Below are positions 25,101 through 37,100 of a stretch of 64,000 nt of DNA, one piece after another. The position numbers and the translations under genes are program-made. The DNA is from Bactericera cockerelli (taxonomy: Eukaryota > Arthropoda > Insecta > Hemiptera > Triozidae): assembly GCA_024516035.1 (NCBI GenBank), contig CM044957.1, forward strand, positions 48,025,001 through 48,089,000, read 5' to 3'. The notes under the pieces are model-generated. The model did no database searches, was not told where the DNA came from, and saw only the letters and a program-made list of their open reading frames with translations. Every line of letters begins with the position of its first letter. Within the stretch, counting starts at the first letter, position 1.

Positions 25101-28100
25101 TTGTGCTTGGGCACATGCTTCCCCTTGGCTCGGCAGATGAGGTCCACTCACCTGAGTTATCTTGTGCTTGGGCACATGCTTCCCCTTGGCTCGGCAGATG
25201 AGGTCCACTCACCTGAGCTATCTTGTGCTTGGGCACATGCTTCCCCTTGGCTCGGCAGATGAGGTCCACTCACCTGAGTTATCTTGTGCTTGGGCACATG
25301 CTTCCCCTTGGCTCGGCAGATGAGGTCCACTCACCTGAGTTATCTTGTGCTTGGGCACATGCTTCCCCTTGGCTCGGCAGATGAGGTCCACTCACCTGAG
25401 TTATCTTGTGCTTGGGCACATGCTTCCCCTTGGCTCGGCAGATGAGGTCCACTCACCTGAGTTATCTTGTGCTTGGGCACATGCTTCCCCTTGGCTCGGC
25501 AGATGAGGTCCACTCACCTGAGTTATCTTGTGTTTGGGCACATGCTTGGCTCGGCAGATGAGGTCCACTCACCTGAGTTATCTTGTGCTTGGGCACATGC
25601 TTCCCCTTGGCTCGGCAGATGAGGTCCACTCACCTGAGCTATCTTGTGCTTGGGCACATGCTTCCCCTTGGCTCGGCAGATGAGGTCCGCCTCCAGGGGG
25701 GGGGTGCCGGCCTCCGCGTGCCTCAGGACCAGATCCAGGAACACGGAGGCGGGGGCAGGCCTCCGCCGGAACATCTTGTTCAGCTGGGACAGGGCCGTCA
25801 CTGCGGAGAGAGCGCGCTGCTGACTCAGGATCTGAGGGTTATAAATGAAGGGGTTTTTAGGACAAAATTTGCTAGCTGGGACAGGGCTGTCACTGCGGAC
25901 AGAGCGCGCTGCTGACTCAGGATCTGAGGGTTATAAATGAAGGGGTTTTTAGGGCAAAATTTGCTAGCTGGGACAGGGCTGTCACTGCGGAGAGAGCGCG
26001 TTGCTGATTCAAGATCTGAGGGTTATAAATGAAGGGTTTTTTTATGGCAAAATTTGCTAGCTGGGACAGGGCCGTCACTGCGCAGAGAGCGCGTTGCTGA
26101 CTCAGGATCTGAGGGTTATAAATGAAGGGGTTTTTTTTAGGGCAAAATTTGCTAGCTGGGACAGGGCCGTCACTGCGCAGAGAGCGCGTTGCTGACTCAG
26201 GATCTGAGGGTTATAAATGAAGGGGTTTTTAGGACAAAATTTGCTAGCTGGGACAGGGCTGTCAGTGCGGAGAGAGCGCGCTGCTGGCTCAGGATCTGAG
26301 GGTTATAAATGAAGGGGTTTTTTTTTAGGGCAAAATTTGCTTGGTCAAACACATGGTGAATTTTTTTTTAGAGCAGGGGTTCTCAAACTGTGGTCCTCGC
26401 GAGGGTTTCAAGTGGTCCGCGAGAGGTGGTCCCTAAAGAAGAAAAAAAAAAATAACACGTTCGAAGTCGTTGATTTGGAAGTATTTTGGTCCAAGAAGGG
26501 TTTAGCCTACCAAACCATCCGGAAATACCAAACCATTAATTGAGAGCACCAATTTTTGAATCTGCATTTAAATTTATTTTTGAAATGAAATGAGCTAAGA
26601 ACCAATCAGAGAAGACCAACACACATACAGCTGATTACCGAAAGTTCATTTCTGTTGATTTCTGAAATGACCTTGTTATATTTTCTTTATCTTCAACCAA
26701 TCAAATGCCCCAAACATGTAAATATGTTTCAACTAATGGTGTTGGTGTTGTACTTACACAGAAATCTGCTTCCACATTGTGAGAGTTGAGAATTTGATCG
26801 ACGTCCTGTTTGACATTCTCCTGTGAGTTATAGTTTTCCAACAATTCCATCACACTTTGCACAACATGGGCCTTAAAAAAGACAAATCACACATTTCTAA
26901 TTACCAGGTGGCTGTTGAACGCGCACACTTATACGGAGCGTACCGATCGCAAGTCCTACTAATAAAAAGAAAAATAAAAAAGAAAAAGAGTGAAAAATAA
27001 AAATAAGTCAAAATAAATGAGCAGAAAGCTAAAATACACAAAAGAAAGAATACAAACAGAAGATAATGAAAGAGAGAGAGAGAGAGACAGAGAGAGAAAG
27101 AAAAAGATATAGTATGTATGAAACCTAGTTCTATTCTCAATACAAGAGCTTCCTTATGGAAGATCTTAGTGAGAATAGAATAGACTTTTGATGTTATAAA
27201 TTACCATACCCATACATTTTTTTTGTTCAATTGATTATTATGACTAAATATAATTGTCTATTATTATATTAGCATTAAGGAAAAATTGTACAAACCTGAA
27301 AAAATAAATAAAGTCAAAATTACATAATTACAACAAAAAAAAAATTACAAAATGCTACTCCTTATTCGCCAGCGTCGATGGCGCGTTGAATGCACCGGTT
27401 CTCGTAGGATCATCGAAGTTAAGCAACTTCGATGATCCATCGAGGTGAAGACTTCGTGATGCTGGTGGCATTTCCCGGCCCAACCCAGACTGGGTGAGGT
27501 TAATGTGGTTAGCAGGTTTGTGAGTTTCCTGCAAACTGAGTTTTACACCCCCGTCGTGATATGACCATGCATTTGAAAGCGACGTGAAACCCAAATTCCC
27601 AAATTTATATTGAGAAAAATGTTGTCAAATGTATGATTTTTATCCGTGGTGAAGCACAAGCCCTCTTCACACTTGTTGTGGGTAGCTTCACACTTCGAAT
27701 TATTCTATTACATTAATTTTTTTTTACTCTGGTAATGCCGCCACTGGTCGTTACTCATACAAGTAACCACTCATTTTTCCTCACGAGGTATGAGTGGACC
27801 TCGAACATCCAAGTATAGAGCAGAAAAATTCCTGCCCCGCTGGGAATCGAACCCAGGTCACCATGAGTACATTGCCTAGCGCGCTAACTCACTCGGCCAC
27901 GGAGTTGTCAATGTTTCTGGGGACGATCAGATCAGAATAAGTAAATCAGAATAAGTAAATGCTTCGATGTGGTCACTACCAGAAAGTTTGTGAACGCGTT
28001 CTTCTTTGAGGCTGAAATCCTAGTTTAAACTTTTACAAAATCCTTTGTTCTAGCACATTTACAACATAAAACGAACCTACATACAAATTTTCAGCCACTG

Positions 28101-31100
28101 AAAATTTACTGGTACGGAGAAACAAACAGTGATAAATTATAGGCTTATTTCCCTGTGGCTAGTGCCCGAATTAGAATAATGAAAAAAATCCTTCTTAGTG
28201 TACCTTAAAGAGATAAAAGGCACCCACATGTCCCACATACCAAATTTCAGCTTCCTAGGACAAACCAGTACGGAGAAACAGAGATGAGTGAGTGACTTTC
28301 GCACTTTTAAGTGCAGATAGATTGCTATCCAGTAAAACTTGGACGACCTCTGGGCCTCCTTGGTTAAGAGCATTGGATTCTGACTTTGCGGGTTCGAATC
28401 CCGGACAGAGCGAAATGTTCTGACCGAGTTTTTCCGTTTCCGGAATGGCATGGGTGTAGAGGTAAAGTGCCCTGAAGTAATACAAAAGTGGTTCCGGGGC
28501 ACAACTACTTTTTTTTAAACCTCTCGTAGTGGTTACCTTCCACTAAAGAATATTATTATTATTATTATTATGATTCTGCTGCCTTGAAATGTTTCTGCTG
28601 CAATGTCGCCTTGAATACAGGTGGTTGCTGCAGTGAACTTTGAGTGAAGCAAGTGGTGTTGATTAAGAGGGAAATTAACTTAGCTGGTTTACTTATTAGG
28701 ACTATTTACCTTGCTCGTAGGGCAGCTTGGAGTAGCAGATAGAAGTGACTCAGAGGCAGGGGGAGAAGGGGCTCGGGTGGACACAAGTGCTGGCCGCCCT
28801 CTCACAGCGTAGGACACGAGGTTGGGAACCGCTGGCGAGAAGTTCACACACTCGGGAGGCAACTGCTTGTGCGCGAGGTACATGATCTCTCCCAGCAGTA
28901 TCGTAGCGGACACAGATATCAATGTGTCCTCCGATATGATCACGTAGATAAGTGCATTCAGTATGTCCGCCTCGAGCAAGCAGTAGAGCACAAGGGAAAG
29001 GTGGACTTCGGATATGTTGACCCTGCATTTGGAATTATTGAATAACAGTAAATTTTATTTTGTTCACATTCTATTCAAGTAAAGTCACACAAAGATTTTG
29101 ACTTTGGCAATCCAGAGAGAACACTTGCTGCGTTACCTCTCTGGATTGCTAGAGACAATCTTTGTGTGAGAAAAATGCCCGCTCTCATGTCTCCTGTCAC
29201 TCGGGCTAAAACGTCACCAACTCTCCTGAAAAACTGTTTTGGAATTATTTGTTATTAGGTTCATATTAGAAATCCAAAGTAATGTTAGGTATATGTAAGT
29301 ATACAGTATGTCTCAGAAGTCCTGGCAATGGCCTCATAACTTTGGAATGGGTACGAATTTTTGGATTCTGTTTGTTTCTAAGGATAGGAAGTGCCCTATG
29401 GCCGATTCACTGGTGATGTCAAAATCCAGGTTCGAACCCCGAAAGTGGCACTTTTTTGATAAAAATGGCCATTTCTTGAGAAATTTAAATGAGAAGGTAT
29501 TTTTTTAATTTCATATTATTAATTAACAGGTAAAAATACTGCATTCCTCAAAATATAAATTTTCTATCACTATCAGTGTCGGAGCTATGGTGGTTTCAAA
29601 CTTAAAAATCTGGTTTTTTGACAGACCCTGTAGCTTTGTTACCGCGGGACTCAACACAGTCCTCAATGATTTAAAATGACGAAAAAAGTGTCTTGGAAGT
29701 ACTGAAATGGATAAAACTCCGATATATCACCTCCATCAGTGCCGAGTGATAACAATGGATTGGATATCATGACTATTTCATGACAATTCAATTTTTATTA
29801 GTTGCATTGTCTTGAAGTGAAAAAGGGTTCGATAACAACTTTAGTTTGTGAACAATTGTTAGAATGACGACAACAACAACAAATAGATATTGATTAGTTG
29901 AGTAAAATGTGTAGGTACCTACCTAGTACATTATTTTTTTCAAACTTCAACTCTTAGTTAAGTGAAGAGAAACAGATTTATTTATGTTTTAAATAGATAT
30001 CTAATTATACACATTCATATTAGTTACCTACCTGTTTATTTCCTAATAACCTATGTATCATAGATTTGAGTCAACCTGATTCAGGACCATATGCAGGTTC
30101 AAAATTAGTTCACTCCTGAACCGAGGTAGGTACCTACTTAAATATTTATTTGATTTAAAAGTTTACTCTCTTCGATCCTCATGGCATTGCAATGAGTTTC
30201 TTCTCCAATGTGTCCCTTTCTAGATTCAGTAATGAGACTGCGGAATCCCCGGGTTCGATTCTCGGTGGGAAATATTATAACTCGACTATGTGGTTGGGTG
30301 TGTAGGCGGTTCACTCAACCTCATCAAGACAAATGAGTAAATGCTTTAATTGAGAATATCAATCAGTGGTGGCATTACAAGTTAAATGAAATTGAGGGAT
30401 ACTTACTTATACTAGACTTGTAATGCTGTGATACCCACTAAAGTTGCGATTTGGTGAAGGTTGTGTGTTTGTATGGTGGATAATTGAAGCCTACGTAAAT
30501 AATAGGTAAAATGTGATCTTACAAGTATTATTGACTTTAAACACTTTGCTCTCCGGCACTGATGGAGGTGATATATTGGAGTTTTATCCATTTCAGTACT
30601 TTCAAGACACTTTTTTCGTCATTTTAAATCATTGAGGACTGTATTGAGTCCCGCGGTACCAAAGCTACAGGGTGTCTCAAAAAACCAGATTTTTAAGTTT
30701 GAAACCACCATAGCTCCGCCACTAATAGTGATATAAAATTTATTTTTTGAGGAATGCAGTATTATTACCTGTTAATTAATAATATGAAATTAAAAAAACA
30801 CCTTCTCATTTAAATTTCTCAAGAAATGGCCATTTTTATCAAAAAAGTGCCACTTCCGGGGTTCGAACCTGGATTTTGACATCACCAGTGAATCGGCCAT
30901 ATGGCACTTCCTATCCTTATAAACAAACAGAATCCAAAAATTCGTACCCATTCAAAAGTTATGAGGCCATTGCCAGGACTTCTGAGACATACTGTATATA
31001 AAACTAGGATTCTTTAAATTCTTGAATTTTTCACTCACCGACTTAAGTTTCGCCTAACTCGTAGACCTTAAGAAAACAAAAGTAGACCTCCTATATAAAG

Positions 31101-34100
31101 GTAATAAGTTCCGAGAAATCATGTGCCAGGAACAGAGATATACATCCATCGATCTATAGAAACAAATATGAATTTAAATACTATAATAGACACATACAGG
31201 AGAACCAAAGGCACGAGCATACCTATTCCAAAAAATGTCACTTGTAATCCAGAGAGGTAATTGCTCAAGTATTCTGAGTACTTTGCCCTCTCGATTGCAA
31301 ATGGCAGAGATATACTATCTGTAATAAATAAATAACAATATATGTTCATCTAATAAAATTTAGGCTCTGGGGACAGTAAAACATGTTAAAAAATAAAATA
31401 AAAAATAGACACATTGCCATATCTGGTCATTAAGAAACACACAGAACCCATATCTTCACAGCAACATTAAAACCAACCAGTCAGTAATCGTGATCAAGCC
31501 TACGAGTTAGGCGAAACTTAAGTCGGTGAGTGAAAAATTTAAAGAATCCTAGTTTTATATAAAACTAGCCGTTTGCCCGTGCTTTGCAACGGGACTAAAT
31601 TTCTAATTTACTAAGGCATGGCCATACTGCTGGACAGCAATGCCTTTTTGAACTTTTTATAATTTTTCTGGACAAAGCGATAATGATTTTGGGGGGGGGG
31701 TCAATTCTGAGACATTTTTCGCTATCTCTTACCGTTTTGGCTAAACAACTCCGGACAAACAAACAAACATAAGTAGGTAGGTAGTCCTTTTTTCTGTTTT
31801 ATTATTAAACATGTTGGATCAAGTTTTATTTACAATAAAGTAGGTACATAGAATATTTACATAGAATTGAAAGAAAACAAAACTTGATCAAGGGCGGTGC
31901 TAATGCCAACGGCATTCTTTTCCTTTATTATTATTAAACATGTTGGATCAAGTTTTATTTACAATAATAAAACTTGTATACAATTTTATATATAGAGATT
32001 ACATATATCTAACCTGCATTTGGAGATGTGAGGCAGAATGCACTTGGCCTCCTTGGCGACGAATCCTTCGGCGAGCTTGAACTCGTCCTGGAAGCGCGCC
32101 GGGTCCACAGCCTCCAGAATCACGCTGAACTCGTCCGACCACTCCGGCGTGGGCATGCCGACCAACTCATGCAGCGCCTCCAGCACCGCCTTCCTCACGG
32201 TCAGGTTGTTCAAGTAGAGCGTCGCCACGAGTGACCTGAGTGTGAGCGGGTCCTGCGGGCAGGGATGTCGATATGATATCGATATGTTGAAATATCGATA
32301 TTTTGAAATATCGATATTTTGGATCCGATATTATCGATATTTGGTATCGATACTGAGGTTCCGATAATATCGGGGAAAAAAAAATATCGTTATCGAATAC
32401 CCACCCTTCCTCACGTTCAGGTTGTTCAAGTAGAGCGTCGCCACGAGTGACCTGAGTGTGAGCGGGTCCTGCGGGCAGGGATGTCGATATTTTGAAATAT
32501 CGATATTTTGGATCCGATATTATCGATATTTGGTATCGATATTATCGATATTTGGTATCGATACTGAGGTTCCGATAATATCGGGGAAAAAAAATATCGT
32601 TATCGAATACCCACACCAAATGGATAAAATTTGCTTGTTTTGTAAGTTAAAATCATTTAATACTATAAACCGACCTCAGTAGCTAACCGACCTCAGTAGC
32701 TTGATCGATAAGTCGGTGATCTTGTAACCTGGAGGTCGGTGGTTCAAGTCCCGGTTTCAGCGTAAATTTAGTAAAGCGAGTTTGAGTAGTTGTGATATCA
32801 CGAAAGTGATTAACACAAATATGATAACTACTGATGAGTTCCAATAAGAACAAAACACGTGTGTCTTAAGTTGCTTTGTATAGTTCGTATTGATTTTCTG
32901 AAATATTGTAAAGTATGATTTATAGGTAATTGCATTAACACAATGCACTTAAGACTAAGTCACTGCCTTAATAGAGGTAATAGCGTGACACCTACACCTA
33001 AACTAAACTTATATCCCCATCTGTTCTAATGAAATTATGAAATATGTAAATAAAAATATCGATGTTCGATATATCGGAATATCGATATTTTCGTTTCGAT
33101 AATTATCGGATATCGATACTTTGCTTCCGATAATATCGATATCAAAAATATCGATATGGTGATTCGATATTGGCATCCCTACCTGCGGGTGACAGAAGTG
33201 AAGCATGCCAGGCCAGGACCTCAGGAGAGACAGCAGGGCGACGTGGAACCAGGGACGTTCACTGCTGGACGTCAGACACGGGAGCTCTGTGAAGCTAGCC
33301 GCTATGAACTGCAGGTCCACACAGGCCTTGGCTCTGGTGTGCGGGAGGTTCAGCAGATGCAGCAGAGCCCCCAGTATGCTCTCAGACATGCGGCCTGGCC
33401 GCACCACTGCCAGGCTGTGCATGAGAGCCCGCACACCTCCACACTTGAGGAACACGTCCTGGTTGAGAATGCACAACTCTGTGATCACCGCGATGAAGGC
33501 ACACGCCATGCGGTCGTTACACTTGTCTTCATCCTCGTCTTCCCGGCGATCCTTGGACTGTTTGTCCTCCTCTATCTCAGCGGGGGTCTTGCTGGACAGA
33601 GCGACACATATCAAGGAGCGGGCAATGGCTACGGGGAACAGGTGAGGCGCTACGATGAGGATGGAGCGCGTCAGACGTAGAGCTTGCACTCGCTCACTGT
33701 CGTTGCGTACGAGAATCAGATCCAAACTCCTGAAATTTGCAACAAAGCACAATAGTAAGTTATTAAAAGGTGAAATAGTATAATCTTTTATGAATGTTTA
33801 CCTTATTTCAAAAAGAAAAAAATATCACAAAAATTGAAATTTTGTATGAAATACTTTCCTTATTATAGATAAGGGAAGTAAAAAAACTCAACCTAGGCTG
33901 CTGAATACTCTCAAAAAGAGAATGGCACCACCCTTGATCAACAAACTTCATTTTATGTTCTTGTATTTGTATTTAATTCATATTAAATATTTTCACGTAT
34001 TTAGTTTGATTGAATTTGTTTTTGTTTTAATAATAATAATAAAGTCAATCTCCCAAAAATCCTCTTGGTGACATAAAATGTGGTTATGACACTACGCTTG

Positions 34101-37100
34101 TAAAATAAACAATCTAGCGGATTCTAGTGTATGGATCTGTTGTCAGATCCCATCCTTTTTTCTCATTTATTTGAGTTTGTGACCACATAATAATGAGACT
34201 GTCAGGTTCATCATCATAGGGTGGCGTCATCGTGAACGATGGTAGCCAGACAGTGGAGGAATGACTCAGCACTTCTACCACTGACTTTACTAGGAGGCTA
34301 AAATTGACAGGGGCCCCCAGAACCAAGCCAATGCTGGTCTACTCCCTGTTGATAGTCCCCCAGTCAGACAGTACAGATAAGGGAAGTAAATCTCACTGAA
34401 ACAACCTAGGCTGCTGAATACTTTCAAAAAGAGAATGTCCTAGGCATTATCACTACCCTTGATCAACAAACTGTGTTCTTGTATGTTTTTATGTTCTTGT
34501 ATATTTTTCTTCTTCTTGTATTTGTATTTAAGGGGGGGGGGGGGAACAAATAATATATTTTATTAATGTACTGCTTTTTTTAAAGATGGGTGTTTCACAG
34601 CCGTTTTTATATAGTAGCCATAAACAGGAGATACTGTAGACGCTTGTGGTCTGTGTTGTAGCCTACCCATCCCGTAGTATGCCTCGTCTCTGATGGGTAG
34701 GCTCTGGGTGGCATAAAATGTGGTTATGACATTACGCTTGTAAAATAAACAATCTAGCGGTCTGGTGGATTCTAGTGTATGGATCTGTTGTCAGATCCCA
34801 TCCTTTTTCTCTCATTTATTTGAGTTTGTGACCTCATAATAATGAGACTCTCATGTAAGGTGGTAGAAAATGCTTTGAGCATTAACCTCGCCTGGTAGTT
34901 ACCTTCCACTAAAGAGTGTTATTATTATTATTTGAGATTTAACTTTGCCTGATGGTTACCTTCCATGAAAGAGTATTATTATTACTCATTTTAAGGAAGG
35001 TTCAACACTTGGAGGTAATGTAATTAAAAATGGAGAGGACACAATTCACAAACCTTGCAATAAGTGCTGGATATTGCAGTTTATTGATGACAGCCACGTG
35101 CTGTTCAGACTTGATCATGTAGCGCAAGGCCCTGAGTCCTGCCGCTCTGACTAGTGACGAGTCATTCAGGAGAGTTATCCTTATACTGTAAGAGTACATA
35201 CATTATTAAATATGTGTCTCGAAAAAAATAGCACATTCAAATGAATCATTCTACCCAAAATTGTATTCAAAGAAGAAAAAGCTTATCCCACAAAAAACTA
35301 CTGTTGAAAAAAGGTCCAAGTTCCAAAACTCCTATCCAAAAACTTTTAGCCAATGAATGCAGTGATATCTTGTTTGCTGCCAAGTTATCATGATACTAAA
35401 CCTTTTGTTTATTATTAAATCCCGTTTTCTGAGTTCCTCATTTTGTATTGCATCTTTATTGTATCCAAAATTGAATCCTAAGGAGCAAGACTTGATGTTA
35501 ATCTATGATCAAGCATTAAATTCAACTGTTCTCAAATTATTTTTTGTGTGCAGTTACTAGTGATTAATGTGGTACCTGGGACTTAAAAAGAATCTAAAAC
35601 CTTGGGCTGTCTGTACACCCTGTATCTGTTGTAAGAGTAGACTAACAAACCCTCATCAGCCTAGCTAGCTGACAAGAGTCTAAGGGTTTGAATAGGCTTA
35701 TACAGAAAAAAGCAGAACACGACCCAATGAGTTCACAAATTGGGTGAGCATTTTCTTTTTCCCCCTAACACTTATCATTCTAGGTGTGAACAAAATAACA
35801 TTCTGGAAGATTTCACAAATAATTACTTTTTATTATTGAATAATTATGAAGTTTTACATGCAAATTCATCCTGTGGGTGTCAATTCTTATGAATTTGCAA
35901 TATCTCAAAGTTAACACCTGAGTCCCCCTAACTGGTGATAAAAATGCTGCCAATGGTACCTCCTCCACCTATTACTTGTATGATAAAGTTCTCTTGAATT
36001 TGGGGGATTTTTCTTTTTGCAACAATGGCATTGGGTTAGATTTATAATATAAGATGAGATCAGTCAGGCTGTGTCTGGCTACTTCAATACTTACCAAATA
36101 AAAATGTCTTCTATACAATAAGAAACTTTACTGAAGAAATCTTTATCATATTGGATCAGAAGTTTGACAAAAGCATTCAGATATGCCAAATGTTTCTCTT
36201 CTGATATGTCTTGTTTCTGACAGACATTCTTTAGTATATCATAAGTGATTAAATTTATATCTGTAACAAAAGAGAACAAAGATTTTATTTAATGAGTCTA
36301 TATTTTGAAACCAGGACTCAATATTATTATGGACATCAAAACATTAGCTGATTTCTGCATATTAATATACATTTCACCTCTTTCAAAGCTAATCATGTAC
36401 ACAGGGTTTCTTCTTTCTAGTTGTTCCATAAGGATCTTTGACACATGGCTGGCATATCCTCCCTGTATGATATGGAAATAAAGTAATTTAATTTTCACCA
36501 AGGAATCCAATGGTATGATTTTCAGCACAATCAGATGCCGTTAAAACAAAGGAAAACAAACGCGAAAAACCTTAAAAAGGCATTTAAAGTTGCCAAATTG
36601 GGTAAACAGCATATATGTTGTGACAGCAGATTTACAATGTCATATCTACCTAGTTGGATTTTTCATAATACACATCCTTATGGTGCTTTTTTTCTACCAA
36701 GGACTTCATCATGTTCTGGCTTTTGTACACCTTTATCATTCATAGTTAGGTCCCTTTGAAATTTTGTTCAGAACTTACAAAACATGATTTACAAATTTCC
36801 ACTTCTATTTCTTCTTCTTTCACTTTGCCTTTTCCCAAACCTACTTGGGGTTGGCATTTACAAATTTCCACTGTTTAACATAAAATCTAACAGGTTTCTG
36901 GGCTTGGGAAAAAAACCATGGAAATCCTTGCTATGAACTCTTTTGACAGAGCCAATAAAGAATAGGTACAAGTGATCCATTAAATAAATGCATTTTTGCC
37001 AGAGATCAGACAACATCAGTTTTGCAAGAGGACATATTTCAATAACTGAAATGGTATTAAATGGAATATGAGGTATTGGATATTATAATATTTATTTTTT

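Noticed and set aside
24547..25690. CRISPR-like regular array
   Set aside because: Units are head-to-tail without distinct spacers, lie in a eukaryotic gene and contain its splice donor.
33156..33680. Plus-strand frames of up to 174 codons
   Set aside because: Antisense shadows of rictor exon 6.
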